From Pseudoalteromonas nigrifaciens (lineage in GTDB: Bacteria; Pseudomonadota; Gammaproteobacteria; Enterobacterales; Alteromonadaceae): a stretch of 64,000 nt of DNA. Each line of letters starts with the position of its first letter. The first letter of the stretch is position 1. The notes under the pieces were generated by a model. It saw nothing but the letters and a program-made list of their open reading frames with translations, did no database searches and was not told where the DNA came from. Positions 52,256-63,626 of the stretch are shown piece by piece. The translations under genes were made by a program, and so were the position numbers. The DNA is taken from assembly GCF_002221505.1 (NCBI RefSeq), contig NZ_CP011037.1:124001-188000 (forward strand), read 5' to 3'.

Positions 52256-53290
52256 ATAAAAGCTATCTCTACCATTACCCAAATTGGTGACTTGGTAGAG
52301 TTTACCTCTGTTGTCATGGAAGAGTTAAAACTTGTACTGAATATGAGCTCGGCCAATTTATATATTGATGCGCCTAAAGTATTTGGTATTTGTCAGTTAG
52401 ATGAAAAGTTGCAAATGATTGAAGGGGAAGTCTCAGGTATACATCTGTTCACGGGAAGTGGTATTGATAGTATTCCGAAAAAGCATCAAGAGTACTTTTT
52501 AAGGGCGAAACAAACCAAGCAGAATTTTATTGCAGAAGATCATTATGTTTATTTTCATCATTCACAAAAAGGTCTAGATTCAATACTCGCATTTCAATCA
52601 TTGCAACCGGTTAAAAAAGAAGCGCAACAGCTTGTTGACTTGTTTTTGGGCAATGTTGTTCTCACATTTGAAAGTTTATTATTAGCTAATTCAATTGAAG
52701 AAACCCAGCAGCTGGCTATTTCACTGATGGGAGGTGCCATGGAGTCGCGCTCCAAGGAAACGGGATCTCACGTAATTAGGGTTGGCTTATATGCAAAATT
52801 ACTCGCGCAGCTGCATAATCAAAATCAAGCGTACTGCGATAAAATTAGCCTAGCTGCGCAATTACATGATGTAGGAAAGGTAGGTGTACCAGATCTCATT
52901 TTAAACAAGCCGGCAAAATTAGATGCTGACGAGTGGGAAATTATGAAACAGCATACCACTAAGGGCTGGGAAATTCTCAAAGGGACAGCTAATCCTGTTA
53001 TTGATATGGCTGCAAACATTGCGATTGATCATCACGAGCGTTGGGATGGAGCCGGTTATCCGCACGCAAAAAAACAGCAAGAAATCAGTTTAGAGGGACG
53101 AATTACTGCGATTGCTGATGTGTTTGATGCGTTATGTTGTCGCCGTTGTTATAAAGAGCCTTGGAGTATGGATGACGCAAAAGCGGAAATAATTAAAGGT
53201 GCAGGTAATCATTTTGATCCAAACTTAGTTGCACTTTTTGAAGCACATTTTAATGATTTTAAACAAATCTACCTGGATAGGCCTGAATAG
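52256..53290 (+). pseudogene. C-terminal DUF3369 and HD-GYP part of the IS66-broken regulator
   Basis: Reads IKAISTITQIGDLVEFTSVV through the rest of DUF3369 and into an HD-GYP domain: SKETGSHVIRVGLYAKLLAQ, LHDVGKVGVPDLILNKPAKL (HD), HTTKGWEIL, and HHERWDGAGYP (the GYP motif), then IADVFDALCCRR. HD-GYP domains degrade cyclic di-GMP. Metal and GYP residues are intact; only the promoter-side receiver has been cut off by IS66. A start inside the IS end could allow receiver-free expression (frame open from 52244). Confidence 0.93.
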
Positions 53291-53341
53291 AAAAGCGGGC
53301 ATCGCTTTGACTGTGAAACCACAATCAAAGCGAAAGGTAGG

Positions 53342-53959
53342 TTAGTCGTACTTGGCTTCTAACTCGTTAGCGGTATGAAATTTTTCATGAGATTGTAATT
53401 GCTCATCGTATTTAACCAGGTTTTTAAAGTGCTCTAACTGGCCTGCATTTTTAACGATTTCAACAATAAACGACATCATAAAATCGGCACCGGTTAGGGT
53501 CTCGCCCACTAAATAACGCTTGCCTTCAAGACGGCTGTTAAAATAGCTAATCACTTTAGCGGTTTCTGCATCAGCATAGCCCTCTAAAAACTGGGTTTTA
53601 GCACCATCTTTTTGCACAAACATTTTGAGTAAAAGCGGTAAAATTGCTGAGCTTTCTGCAAAATGTAACCATTGCTGGTAGTCAACGTAATCAGGGGTGC
53701 TTGCTTTTGGGGCAAATTTACCTTTGCCATATTTAGTGATCAGGTAATCTGTGATAGCGCCAGACTCGGCAATCACTAAGCCATCATCTTCTATAACTGG
53801 CGATTTACCCAGCGGATGCACATTTTTAAGCTCATCAGGGGCTAAAAAAGTCTCAGTGTTACGTTGGTAAGCAACAATTTCGTAATCGACCTCAAGCTCT
53901 TCTAGTAACCAAATAATACGTTTAGAGCGAGATTTATTTAAATGGTGTAGTTTAATCAT
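53342..53959 (-). CDS. glutathione S-transferase family protein
   Basis: 205 residues. Thioredoxin-like N-terminus (IKLHHLNKSRSKRIIWLLEE, then VHPLGKSPVIEDDGLVIAES with the cis-Pro and ESxAI glutathione-binding pair) and an all-helical C-terminal domain (LTGADFMMSFIVEIV). AAGGAAG precedes the ATG closely. Cytoplasmic conjugation or peroxidase activity likely; substrate unknown. It precedes the oxidoreductase gene by 48 bp in plus-strand order (both minus strand), and may be cotranscribed with it. Confidence 0.92.
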   Translation of the reverse strand: MIKLHHLNKSRSKRIIWLLEELEVDYEIVAYQRNTETFLAPDELKNVHPLGKSPVIEDDGLVIAESGAITDYLITKYGKGKFAPKASTPDYVDYQQWLHFAESSAILPLLLKMFVQKDGAKTQFLEGYADAETAKVISYFNSRLEGKRYLVGETLTGADFMMSFIVEIVKNAGQLEHFKNLVKYDEQLQSHEKFHTANELEAKYD

Positions 53960-54007
53960 TTTCTTCCTTATTGAGCTGTGTTGAATTACAACACAGCCTG
54001 AATGTTA

Positions 54008-55036
54008 TTATAGTGGGCTGTTAATCTTTACTACGGTTTTACCAAAGTTCTTCCCACTGATCATATCGTTAAATGCACTGATGGTGTTTTCAATGCCTTC
54101 TACTAGATGTTCGCGGTATTGAATTTTTCCGTCTTGTAGCCATTTTTGCATGTCGTTTGCAAATTCGTCATAGCGGTGGCCGTAATCATCAAAAATAATA
54201 AAGCCTTGCATTTTGATGCGCTTAGTTAGTAATTGCCCCATTAGCATGCCCATGCGGTCTGGGCCCTCAGGCAAGCTGGTCGCATTATATTGCGATACCA
54301 AACCACAGATAGGCACGCGCGCTGAGGTATTAAGCAAAGGTAATACGGCGTCAAACACTTTTCCGCCCACATTTTCATAATAAACATCAATACCTTGGTC
54401 ACATGCTTTTTCTAATTGTTCGGCAAAGTCATCGGCTTTGTGATCAATACAGGCATCAAAACCTAATACTTCTACTGCGTGCTTACATTTTTCACTGCCA
54501 CCGGCAACGCCGACGACTCTACAGCCTTTAATTTTTGCAATTTGGCCAACGGTAGCGCCCACAGGGCCTGTTGCTGCAGCAACGACCACGGTTTCACCTG
54601 CTTTAGGTGCACCAATATCAAGTAATCCCATATAAGCGGTAAAGCCCGGCATTCCCATAATACCTAGTGCATACGAAGGATTAGCAGGCTCTTTGCCTAA
54701 TTGCATTAACCCTTCGCCGTTGCTAATAGCGTAGTCTTGCCAACCAGTGTAAGCCAATACCCATTCGCCTTCGCTAAAGGAGTCGTTTTTAGACTCTTGA
54801 ACTTGGCATACAGTTGCCCCAACCATCACGTCGCCAACATTTACTGGGTCGGCATACGATTTAGCGTCGCTCATGCGGCCACGCATGTAAGGGTCAAGGG
54901 ATAAGTAAATGGTACGCAGTAATACTTCACCATTTTTTAATGGCGGCAGCTCTAGTGTTTTTAATGCAAAGTTTTCATCGGTAGGAGCACCGTGTGGGCG
55001 TGATGCTAACGTGAGTTGTCGACTGGTTACTGACAT
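54008..55036 (-). CDS. NADP-dependent medium-chain oxidoreductase (CurA/leukotriene-B4-dehydrogenase-like)
   Basis: 342 residues. LRTIYLSLDPYMRGRMSDAK near 40 is the zinc-free MDR signature of CurA/YncB-type enone reductases; AAATGPVGATVGQIAKIKGC near 155 is the NADP-binding motif; YYENVGGKVFDAVLPLLN near 238 follows. Such enzymes reduce alpha,beta-unsaturated ketones or quinones. Upstream of, and on the same strand as, the GST gene, hinting at electrophile detoxification. Confidence 0.93.
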   Translation of the reverse strand: MSVTSRQLTLASRPHGAPTDENFALKTLELPPLKNGEVLLRTIYLSLDPYMRGRMSDAKSYADPVNVGDVMVGATVCQVQESKNDSFSEGEWVLAYTGWQDYAISNGEGLMQLGKEPANPSYALGIMGMPGFTAYMGLLDIGAPKAGETVVVAAATGPVGATVGQIAKIKGCRVVGVAGGSEKCKHAVEVLGFDACIDHKADDFAEQLEKACDQGIDVYYENVGGKVFDAVLPLLNTSARVPICGLVSQYNATSLPEGPDRMGMLMGQLLTKRIKMQGFIIFDDYGHRYDEFANDMQKWLQDGKIQYREHLVEGIENTISAFNDMISGKNFGKTVVKINSPL

Positions 55037-55139
55037 ATAAAATCTCCAATAGATGAGTGAACTACTTTGATCTGAATGTTTTAGTTTGTGTTTAAAGCAA
55101 AGTTGAAACTAAACAATAATGCGCAGATAAGTAGTAAGA

Positions 55140-55334
55140 AACCTGAGCTCCGGATAATAAACTTATCTCAAGCAGCTATTTTCAGCGCTAACTGCGTTGA
55201 ATTTACTTGCAATAGGCCAGCTATTGACGCGTAAATTCGCCTTGTTTTCACTGAAAACCTCTGGCTAGAGAAAATAAAATCAAATATAACGATGATTCAA
55301 TACGTTAGTAAATCTCTTAACCAGAGCTCAGGTT
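55140..55334. repeat. fold-back (MITE-like) intergenic repeat, copy 2
   Basis: Same 195-bp length as copy 1 (17134-17328). Left end AACCTGAGCTCCGG, right end CCAGAGCTCAGGTT. Compared with copy 1, the change GAACT to GAGCT on the left is matched by AGTTC to AGCTC on the right, so end pairing is kept. Inner stems (GAATTTAC/GTAAATTC, CAATAG/CTATTG) are identical. It lies in the 481-bp gap between the oxidoreductase gene and anmK; the rest of that gap shows no gene. Confidence 0.88.
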
Positions 55335-55517
55335 AAGTATGTATATCTTAATACAGGAGTTTTGGGCACACGGTTAAAAAATCAACCCCAAGGTGTGAGT
55401 ATTTACTCTAAGGTGAGTTTATAAGTGGATTAACTGATTTCTATAGCGCTATAACTTTTATTTAAACTACTCTAAAATGAATGCTATTAACTTAACAACA
55501 ATAGATGCGAAATTATT

Positions 55518-56723
55518 ATGCACCCACACATTAGTAAGCTTTATAACAGTGCGTTAAAGCCAAGCCGATTAATTATAGGCCTAATGAGTGGTACCTCGTT
55601 AGATGGGCTTGATGTTGCCTTATGTAAAATAACTGCCGCGGGTGTGCATACCCAAATTGAGGTTTTAAAGTTTACTACGGTTGATTATAGCGATGATTAT
55701 AAAACAAAAATAAAGCAGGTATTCGCCAAGCGTGAATGCAACTTAGAATACCTTACGTTACTGCACCCTTGGGTTGGTAAATTACATGGTGACATGGTTA
55801 ATCAGTGTTTAAAAAGCTGGCAGATAAACCCAGCCAACATAGACGTAATAGCCAGCCACGGACAAACTATTTACCATTGCCCTAAAAGCCAGCATCAGTA
55901 TAACGACTTTAACAATGGCACTTTACAAATTGGCGATAGCGACCAAATAGCCGTTACTACAGGTATTACTACCATTGGCGATTTTCGGCAAAAGCATATA
56001 GCAGCAGGCGGCGAGGGCGCACCACTTGCCGTGTATGGTGATTATTTGTTTTTTTCAAGCTCTGACGAAAACCGTATTTTACTTAATATGGGCGGTATAG
56101 CTAACCTCACTTTTTTACCCCAAAATGGCGATAGCAGTGCAGTATTTAGCTCTGACATTGGCCCATGCAATACCATTATGGACGCCTATGTGCAGCGTTA
56201 TTTTAATAACATGCATTACGATGAAAACGCTGCGATAGCGAAAGCGGGCGTTATTAATACTGCGTTACTAACAGCGCTTTGCGACAATCATTTTTTAACC
56301 CTAAAAATGCCAAAAACCACTGGCCCTGAAGTGTTTAATTTAGCTTATTTAGAGGCTGCGCAACAGGCTTCAAATACCCAAAAGTTAAGTCATCAAGACG
56401 TAATGGCCACCTTAAGCCGCTTTACCGCAGAGGTTATTGCTAATGCGTTAAATACGTGCGTAAAAATGGCGCCCAATAGTGTGGTGTATGCCAGTGGCGG
56501 CGGCATTCACAACTTACTCTTAATGCAACATTTGGTAACGCTTTGTCCGGCTATTAAAGGTTTTAAAAACACTCACGCATTAGGAGTTGATCCCGACGCG
56601 AAAGAAGCGGTGCTTTTTGCTATTTTAGCTAACGAATGCCTAGCCGGTGAGCAGCTACACCTTAATAATAAAGCTCAAGGAATTGCAGGCGTTACTATGG
56701 GTAAAGTGAGTTTTGCAGATTGA
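55518..56723 (+). CDS. anmK: anhydro-N-acetylmuramic acid kinase
   Basis: 401 residues. GLMSGTSLDGLDVALCKI (residues 21-38) is the phosphate-binding signature, then VIASHGQTIYHCP near 113, TTIGDFRQKHIAAGGEGAPL near 151, and VVYASGGGIHNLLLM near 322. It converts 1,6-anhydroMurNAc plus ATP to MurNAc-6-phosphate in peptidoglycan recycling, in the cytoplasm. Monocistronic. It links functionally with uppP (cell-wall carrier recycling), though far away. Confidence 0.95.
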   Translation: MHPHISKLYNSALKPSRLIIGLMSGTSLDGLDVALCKITAAGVHTQIEVLKFTTVDYSDDYKTKIKQVFAKRECNLEYLTLLHPWVGKLHGDMVNQCLKSWQINPANIDVIASHGQTIYHCPKSQHQYNDFNNGTLQIGDSDQIAVTTGITTIGDFRQKHIAAGGEGAPLAVYGDYLFFSSSDENRILLNMGGIANLTFLPQNGDSSAVFSSDIGPCNTIMDAYVQRYFNNMHYDENAAIAKAGVINTALLTALCDNHFLTLKMPKTTGPEVFNLAYLEAAQQASNTQKLSHQDVMATLSRFTAEVIANALNTCVKMAPNSVVYASGGGIHNLLLMQHLVTLCPAIKGFKNTHALGVDPDAKEAVLFAILANECLAGEQLHLNNKAQGIAGVTMGKVSFAD

Positions 56724-57360
56724 AACCACATATTCTAGGCTTAATTTTTAACCTTAATTTTTTAGGTGAGACCTAGCCAAACTCACTGTTTGGCCTTTGC
56801 ATAACTGCGACTTACTGTTATAGGGTAAGCTTATTTTTTTGCGCTGCCATTAGCGTGAATATTGTTTTGTAGTAATTAATTGCAGCTGCGCTTTAATTAT
56901 TATAAAAATGTTATTGCTTATTTACTTTTTAAAGATGCACCAATCCTCCCTTAGTTTCGCTCCTCAGGCCTTAGTGGTGCACTTTTATAACTAAAAAGAC
57001 CAAACCCATCCAAATCAACTATGCGCTTTTTTAAAACATAAGGCATAGTTATTAAATGCAGTGTAAATGGGCTGTTAATAACTATTTTTGACTATATATA
57101 TTCATATAATCTGAATGTATATTCATTTCTTAGTTGACTCAGCGTTATTTTACGGCTAGTTTTTATCCCCCTTTGATTAAAGTTTTCACTAATAAATACT
57201 GCACTATACTAATTCAAAAAGATTTTACAGTGGCTGTTTTAGGCATTTTAACGATTTTTTGAATGAGATAAGCGCATACCTCGAGTATATAAAAATATAT
57301 GACTTAATTAGTAAGCACAATTTAGCTGATAGCAATAGGCTGATGAAATAGGAATAAGTA
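56724..57360. other. 637-bp regulatory region upstream of gltB
   Basis: No gene seen. It holds an inverted repeat of TGCACCA (56936-56942) and TGGTGCA (56975-56981) with a CT-rich loop and CTTTT after it, which could end anmK transcription; and a pair of ArgR-like boxes (57089-57127). The last 230 bp contain AT-rich promoter-like sequence. Confidence 0.5.
57089..57127. promoter_or_regulatory. tandem ARG boxes (ArgR operator) upstream of gltBD
   Basis: The right box has TGAATGTATATTCA (57112-57125), a near-perfect match to the ArgR consensus TGAATWWWWATTCA. The left box (57091-57104, ACTATATATATTCA) matches in its right half. The centres are 21 bp apart, the canonical spacing of paired 18-bp ARG boxes. 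ArgR control of gltBD is known in E. coli and Pseudomonas. Located about 235 bp before the gltB ATG. Confidence 0.6.
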
Positions 57361-60300
57361 ATGAATGATATGAGCAAAAAATCCCAAGGTCTTTATCGCG
57401 CTGAATTTGAACATGACAGTTGCGGCATTGGCTTTGTCGCTAACCTTAAGGGTAAAAAGTCACACGATATTATCGAAAATGCACTCACCATGCTCAGCTG
57501 CATGGAACATCGTGGTGGAACAGGGTTTGACGTTAAAAGTGGTGATGGTGCTGGTATTCTTATTCAAATTCCTCATGAGTTTTTCCGTCAAGAAACCGCA
57601 AAGCTAGGGTGGACGCTGCCAAGCGCCTTAAACTATGGTGTGGGGATGATTTTTTTCCCGCGCGATAAAGCACTTAGCGACGCGTGTAAAAAAATACTAA
57701 ATCAAAATATTGCCGAACTGGGTTTAACCTTAATAGGGTATCGGGATGTTCCGGGCGATAACTCTATGTTAGGCGCGGCTTCATTTGAAAGCGAGCCAAA
57801 TATTGAGCAAGTGTTTATTGCTAAGCCGCAAGCGCTAAGCGCACAAGAATTTGAACGTAAGCTGTTTGTGCTGCGTAAATACACCTCGCATAAAATTAAT
57901 GGTTTAGATTTCACCGAACGTGACGAATTTTATGTAACCTCAATGTCATCTACCAAAATTGTTTATAAAGGCCAGTTTACTACCGAGCAAGTGCGCCAGT
58001 ATTACCTTGATCTGCAAGACGAGCGTACTATTTCGGGAATGGCGATGTTTCATTCTCGCTTTTCAACCAATACTTTTCCTGCTTGGCGCCGTGCGCAGCC
58101 GTTTCGTTATATAGCCCACAATGGTGAAATTAATACGGTACGCGGTAATATTAACTGGATGAATGCTCGTGAGGCATTGTTTAGCTCGGTTAATTTTAGC
58201 GATGCTGAATTGAATATGTTAAATCCGGTGTGTAATAACGATAACTCAGATTCGGCTAATCTTGATATGGCTATTGAGCTATTAGTGCTCAGCGGGCGGT
58301 CTTTGGCGCAAGTAATGATGATGATGGTGCCAGAAGCATGGCAAACACAAACCAATATGGATGCCACCAAGCGCGCATTTTACGAGTATTATGCCTGTAT
58401 TATGGAGCCATGGGATGGCCCAGCATCTTTATCGTTTACCGATGGCAATGTTATTGGTGCAACCCTTGATCGTAATGGTTTGCGCCCTTCGCGTTACTTG
58501 TTAACCGAAGATGGCACGCTAGTGATGGGCTCTGAAACCGGTGCATTGTGCGTTGATCAATTAACGGTTGTTGAAAAAGGGCGTTTGCAACCGGGTAAAA
58601 TATTTATTGCTGACTTAGAGCAAGGTCGCATTATTAGTGATGACGAAGTAAAACAACACGTTAGCTCGGCTCAGCCGTATGCTCGTTGGTTAGCTGAAAA
58701 CAAAATTGAATTAGACAATTTACCCGTTCCTAGCGCGTCTTTTGCCCAGCCGCCATTGGCAGAGCTGCGAAAAATACAAAAAGCATTTGGTTACACCAGC
58801 GAAGATCTTAACCTAGTACTAGCGGGTATGGTTGGTACGGCTAAAGAGCCACTAGGCGCTATGGGTACCGACACGCCGCTTGCAGTGCTGTCGCATCGCC
58901 CGCAACAATTATCACATTATTTTAAGCAGTTATTTGCGCAAGTAACCAACCCACCTATTGACCCTATTCGTGAAGAATTGGTTATGTCGTTGCGCGGTTA
59001 TATTGGCCGCTCACTTAACTTGCTCGATGAAACACCTGGGCATTGCCATAAGGTTGAAATAGAACAGCCTGTATTGACCAATGAGCAATTACGCAAACTA
59101 CAGTATATAGATAACAATCATCTTCAAGCTAAAACGATCGACATTACTTTTAAAGCCAGCGGTGGGCCAGGTGCACTAAAAAGAGCACTGGATCGTATTT
59201 GTTTATATGCCAAAAATGCCGTTGAAGATGATTATGAAATACTCATTTTAAGTGACCGTGGCGTAGACAGCGACCATGTTGCTATACCTTCGGTATTGGC
59301 AACAGCTGCGGTGCATCACTATTTAATTCGTGAAAAACTACGCTCATCTGCCGATATAATTTTGGAGTCGGGTGATATACGCGAAACGCATCATTTTGCT
59401 ACTGTTATTGGTTATGGCGCTGCGGCAGTTAACCCGTATTTAGCCCTAGAGAGCATGTATGGTTTACGTGATGAAGGCGTACTTGATACTAACTTAACGA
59501 ATGAACAAATTACCCAAAAATACACCAAAGCGGTAGGCAGCGGCTTGTTAAAAACCTTCTCTAAAATGGGTATTTCAACGCTACAGTCGTATTTAGGTGC
59601 GCAAGTTTTTGAAGCCTTAGGCATTAACTCAGAGGTTATTGATCAGTACTTTACCGGTACGGTTAGCCGCATTGAAGGCTTAAGCCTAGATCAAATTGCC
59701 CAAGAGGCGCTATTACGCCACCGTGAGGGTTTCCCTGAGGCCAACCGCATTGCTATAGATAAACTACTGCCTACAGGCGGAGAATACTCGTGGCGTCATG
59801 ATGGTGAACGGCACTTATTTAATCCCACGGTAATTCGTTTACTGCAGCATTCAACAGCCAGTAATAATGTTGAGCAATTTAAACAGTATGCAAAAACGGT
59901 GGACGATCAAAGTAAAGAAGCCTTTACCTTAAGGGGTTTATTACAATTGAATAGCGATCGTCCTGCTATTGCCTTGAGCGAAGTGGAACCGGTTGCCAAT
60001 ATTTTCAAACGCTTTGCCTCGGGTGCCATGTCGTTTGGCTCAATTTCGTGGGAAGCACACACTACTTTAGCCATAGCTATGAACCGCATTGGCGGTAAAA
60101 GTAACAGCGGTGAGGGCGGCGAAGACCCAATTCGTTATACTGCGCTTGAAAATGGCGATTCGATGAATTCGCGAATTAAACAAGTGGCTTCGGGTCGTTT
60201 TGGTGTTACTAGCCATTATTTAGCGAATGCCGATGAGCTACAAATAAAAATGGCGCAGGGCGCAAAACCGGGCGAAGGTGGGCAATTACCCGGCGATAAA

Positions 60301-61968
60301 GTAGATGCATGGATTGGTAAAACTCGTGGCTCTACGCCAGGGGTGGGCTTAATTTCGCCGCCGCCACACCATGATATTTATTCTATTGAAGATTTATCGC
60401 AACTTATTTTCGATCTTAAAAACGCCAACCGTGACGCGCGCATTAACGTTAAATTAGTATCAGAAGCAGGTGTAGGTACGGTTGCATCGGGTGTGGCAAA
60501 AGCCTATGCCGATGTGGTACTGATTGCGGGCCACGATGGCGGCACCGGTGCGTCACCACTGAGCTCAATTAAACATACGGGCTTACCGTGGGAACTGGGT
60601 TTGGCTGAAACGCATCAAACTTTGGTGCGTAATAAACTGCGTAGCCGTATTACGGTACAAACCGATGGGCAACTTAAAACGCCACGCGACTTAGCCATTG
60701 CAACGCTACTTGGTGCAGAAGAGTATGGTATGGCTACCACAGCATTGGTGGTTGAGGGATGTATTATGATGCGTAAGTGTCATTTAAATACTTGCCCAGT
60801 TGGTATTGCCACACAAGATAAAGGCCTGCGCGACAAGTTTACTGGTCGTGCCGATATTTTAGTGAACTTTTTTACCATGATGGCAGAAGGTTTACGCGAA
60901 ATTATGGCTGAGCTTGGTTTTAGAAGTATTGAAGAAATGGTAGGCCAAACTCAGTGCCTTACACAGCGCAAAGATGTTGACCATTGGAAGTATCAAGGCG
61001 TTGACTTAACACCACTATTGCACAAAGCAGAGTGCGCTGAAAACGAAACTCTGTATCAATCAATAAAGCAAAAGCATTTAATCGACGACATTATCGATCG
61101 CAAAATGATCAAAGATGCTCAAGCGGCACTAGAGTCTGGGCAAAGTGTGGCGCTTGAATACGATGTGATTAACACCGACAGAACCATAGGGGCGATGATC
61201 TCTAACGAAATCTCTAAAAAGTACCATGCAGATGGCTTACCGCAAGATACTATTAAGGTTAAGTTTAACGGCTCGGCGGGGCAAAGCTTTGGTTGTTTTT
61301 CAACCAAGGGTTTGCGTTTTGAACTTGAAGGCGATGCTAACGATTACTTTGGTAAAGGACTTTCTGGCGCAAATTTAGTTGTGTACCCTAGTAAACAAGC
61401 CAAGTTTGCTGCAAGTGAAAATATTCTCATTGGTAATGTGGCCTTTTTTGGAGCAACTTCGGGTAGCGCCTTTATACGCGGTATAGCGGGGGAGCGTTTT
61501 TGCGTACGTAACTCGGGCGCAACAGCCGTTGTTGAAGGTGTGGGGGATCACGGTTGTGAATACATGACCGGCGGTAAAGTTGTTATTTTGGGCGCAACTG
61601 GTCGAAACTTTGCTGCAGGTATGTCGGGCGGTGTTGCTTACGTACTTGATGTAAATAATGACTTTGCGGCTAAATGCAATATGGAAATGGTTGCACTTGA
61701 AAGTGTAGATACCGATGCTGAAAGCCACGAATTAAAAGCTTTAATTAGCCAACATCTTGATGCTACAGGTTCAGATGTTGCCAGTGATTTATTAAAAGAT
61801 TGGGACAGCAATGTTAAGCGCTTTGTTAAAGTAATGCCGATTGATTACAAACGCATGCAAGGTTATATGAATGATGTACGCAGTAGCGGAAAATTCACCT
61901 CGGAATATGATATTGCCGTTGAAGCATTCGACATTCATTTAAACAACATAGCTAGCGCTAAAGCTTAA
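57361..61968 (+). CDS. gltB: glutamate synthase (NADPH) large subunit
   Basis: 1535 residues, close to the family size. The catalytic Cys of the glutamine-amidotransferase domain is Cys21 ([15 protein letters not shown]) after a short propeptide. [20 protein letters not shown] follows. FMN-binding synthase domain from about 850 ([34 protein letters not shown]) with the 3Fe-4S Cys set [13 protein letters not shown] near 1140. C-terminal GXGXG beta-helix ([10 protein letters not shown], [19 protein letters not shown]). It makes two glutamates from glutamine and 2-oxoglutarate. AGGA precedes the ATG by 7 nt. Confidence 0.97.
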   Translation: MNDMSKKSQGLYRAEFEHDSCGIGFVANLKGKKSHDIIENALTMLSCMEHRGGTGFDVKSGDGAGILIQIPHEFFRQETAKLGWTLPSALNYGVGMIFFPRDKALSDACKKILNQNIAELGLTLIGYRDVPGDNSMLGAASFESEPNIEQVFIAKPQALSAQEFERKLFVLRKYTSHKINGLDFTERDEFYVTSMSSTKIVYKGQFTTEQVRQYYLDLQDERTISGMAMFHSRFSTNTFPAWRRAQPFRYIAHNGEINTVRGNINWMNAREALFSSVNFSDAELNMLNPVCNNDNSDSANLDMAIELLVLSGRSLAQVMMMMVPEAWQTQTNMDATKRAFYEYYACIMEPWDGPASLSFTDGNVIGATLDRNGLRPSRYLLTEDGTLVMGSETGALCVDQLTVVEKGRLQPGKIFIADLEQGRIISDDEVKQHVSSAQPYARWLAENKIELDNLPVPSASFAQPPLAELRKIQKAFGYTSEDLNLVLAGMVGTAKEPLGAMGTDTPLAVLSHRPQQLSHYFKQLFAQVTNPPIDPIREELVMSLRGYIGRSLNLLDETPGHCHKVEIEQPVLTNEQLRKLQYIDNNHLQAKTIDITFKASGGPGALKRALDRICLYAKNAVEDDYEILILSDRGVDSDHVAIPSVLATAAVHHYLIREKLRSSADIILESGDIRETHHFATVIGYGAAAVNPYLALESMYGLRDEGVLDTNLTNEQITQKYTKAVGSGLLKTFSKMGISTLQSYLGAQVFEALGINSEVIDQYFTGTVSRIEGLSLDQIAQEALLRHREGFPEANRIAIDKLLPTGGEYSWRHDGERHLFNPTVIRLLQHSTASNNVEQFKQYAKTVDDQSKEAFTLRGLLQLNSDRPAIALSEVEPVANIFKRFASGAMSFGSISWEAHTTLAIAMNRIGGKSNSGEGGEDPIRYTALENGDSMNSRIKQVASGRFGVTSHYLANADELQIKMAQGAKPGEGGQLPGDKVDAWIGKTRGSTPGVGLISPPPHHDIYSIEDLSQLIFDLKNANRDARINVKLVSEAGVGTVASGVAKAYADVVLIAGHDGGTGASPLSSIKHTGLPWELGLAETHQTLVRNKLRSRITVQTDGQLKTPRDLAIATLLGAEEYGMATTALVVEGCIMMRKCHLNTCPVGIATQDKGLRDKFTGRADILVNFFTMMAEGLREIMAELGFRSIEEMVGQTQCLTQRKDVDHWKYQGVDLTPLLHKAECAENETLYQSIKQKHLIDDIIDRKMIKDAQAALESGQSVALEYDVINTDRTIGAMISNEISKKYHADGLPQDTIKVKFNGSAGQSFGCFSTKGLRFELEGDANDYFGKGLSGANLVVYPSKQAKFAASENILIGNVAFFGATSGSAFIRGIAGERFCVRNSGATAVVEGVGDHGCEYMTGGKVVILGATGRNFAAGMSGGVAYVLDVNNDFAAKCNMEMVALESVDTDAESHELKALISQHLDATGSDVASDLLKDWDSNVKRFVKVMPIDYKRMQGYMNDVRSSGKFTSEYDIAVEAFDIHLNNIASAKA

Positions 61969-61988
61969 GCTGCCAAGGAGAATATATT

Positions 61989-63479
61989 ATGGGAAATCCA
62001 ACAGGGTTTATCAACGTAGGTCGTGCCTTGCCAACTGAGCGTAACGCAGGTGAACGTTTAATTGACTGGCTGGAAGTATATGAAGAAATACCACAAGCAG
62101 ATGTAGAGCAGCAAGCTTCGCGTTGTATGGATTGTGGCGTGCCGTTTTGTCAGTCGGCAAAATCAGAATTTGCACCGGCAGTAGCTGGGTGTCCGGTAAA
62201 TAATGTAATACCGGAGTGGAATGACTTAATTTATCGCGGCCGCTGGCAAGATGCAGTAGAGCTATTGCATAAAACCAATAACTTTCCTGAGTTTACTGGG
62301 CGTGTATGCCCAGCCCCTTGTGAGGGGGCATGTGTACTGGGTATTAACGCCGATCCGGTGGCTATTAAGTTACATGAAAAAGAAATTATTGATCATGCCT
62401 TTAAGCAAGGTTGGGTGGTTGCTGAGCCACCTGCATCTCGCACTGGTAAAAATGTAGCCGTAATTGGTTCGGGCCCAGCGGGCCTTGCCGCTGCAGCACA
62501 GTTAAATAAAGCTGGCCATATGGTTACTGTATATGAGCGCGCCGACCGCATTGGTGGCTTGCTAATGTATGGTATTCCAAACATGAAGCTACAAAAAGAA
62601 TTAGTGCAACGTCGGGTTGATATTTTAGCCCAAGAAGGCATTGTTTTTGTTACTAATACTGAAGTAGGCAAAGACATTAGTGTGGCGCAGTTAGAAACTG
62701 ACTTTGACTCAGTCGTGTTATGTATTGGTGCCACAGTACCGCGCGACTTACCCGTTGCAGGGCGCGAGCTTAACGGTGTGCATTTTGCGATGGACTTTTT
62801 AACAGCCAATACCAAAAGCTTGCTCGATAGCGAACATCAAGACGGAGCGTTCATTAATGCGAAAGGCAAAAATGTAGTGGTTATAGGTGGCGGTGATACC
62901 GGCACCGATTGTATTGGTACTGCGCTTCGCCATCAGTGTAAAAGTGCTATTCAGCTAGAAATTATGCCTCGTCCACCCGAGCAACGCGACGAGAGCAGCA
63001 ATCCTTGGCCACAATGGCCGAAACGTTTGTTGGTTGATTACGGCCAAAAAGAAGCTATTGCAGTACAAGGCCAAGATCCACGTCAATATTTAGTGATGAC
63101 TAAAAAAATTGAAAGTGACGGGCAAGGTAATGTTAAAGCTGTGCACACTGTAGATATTACTTGGCAACTTAACGATAAAGGGCAAATGGTGCCACAAGAA
63201 GTAGCGGGCAGTGAAAAGATAATTCCTGCCGATATAGTACTGATTGCTATGGGCTTTATGGGGCCAGAAGGTGGCCTTGTTGCACAATTTGGTTTAGAGC
63301 AAGATGCTCGCTCTAATATTGCAGCACAGTACGATAAGTTTGCTACAAGCAAGCCTGGCGTATTTGCCGCAGGCGATAGTCGTCGCGGACAAAGCTTAAT
63401 TGTGTGGGCAATAGATGAAGGTCGACGCTGCGCGCGTGAGGTTGACAGCTATTTAATGGGTAAAAGCTATTTGCCTTAA
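61989..63479 (+). CDS. gltD: glutamate synthase small subunit
   Basis: 496 residues. N-terminal Cys clusters for 4Fe-4S centres ([10 protein letters not shown] at 45-54, [23 protein letters not shown]), the FAD motif [20 protein letters not shown] near 158, [20 protein letters not shown] and the NADPH motif [18 protein letters not shown] near 296. It passes electrons from NADPH to GltB. AAGGAG precedes ATG; 20 bp after gltB, so one operon. Confidence 0.96.
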   Translation: MGNPTGFINVGRALPTERNAGERLIDWLEVYEEIPQADVEQQASRCMDCGVPFCQSAKSEFAPAVAGCPVNNVIPEWNDLIYRGRWQDAVELLHKTNNFPEFTGRVCPAPCEGACVLGINADPVAIKLHEKEIIDHAFKQGWVVAEPPASRTGKNVAVIGSGPAGLAAAAQLNKAGHMVTVYERADRIGGLLMYGIPNMKLQKELVQRRVDILAQEGIVFVTNTEVGKDISVAQLETDFDSVVLCIGATVPRDLPVAGRELNGVHFAMDFLTANTKSLLDSEHQDGAFINAKGKNVVVIGGGDTGTDCIGTALRHQCKSAIQLEIMPRPPEQRDESSNPWPQWPKRLLVDYGQKEAIAVQGQDPRQYLVMTKKIESDGQGNVKAVHTVDITWQLNDKGQMVPQEVAGSEKIIPADIVLIAMGFMGPEGGLVAQFGLEQDARSNIAAQYDKFATSKPGVFAAGDSRRGQSLIVWAIDEGRRCAREVDSYLMGKSYLP

Positions 63480-63536
63480 AGCGATTACAAGTCTGTAAAC
63501 TTTAACTGCTTTAAAAGTTAAAACCATCTATTATAG

Positions 63537-63578
63537 CAAGCCCTACCGCATTAATTATGCAAGGTGGGGCTTGTTTTT
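63537..63578 (+). terminator. rho-independent terminator after gltD
   Basis: CAAGCCC (63537-63543) pairs with GGGCTTG (63567-63573), with inner ACC/GGT and GCAT/ATGC pairing, followed by TTTTT. Separates gltBD from ilvD. Confidence 0.85.
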
Positions 63579-63626
63579 ATAATTTGTTCTATTAATAAAC
63601 CTTGTAAAAAGTAGGTAAGGTAAGAA

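Noticed and set aside
56936..56981. Standard NtrC binding site
   Set aside because: The half-sites are separated by 32 bp, far more than the usual 3-5 bp, so it is kept only as an observation.
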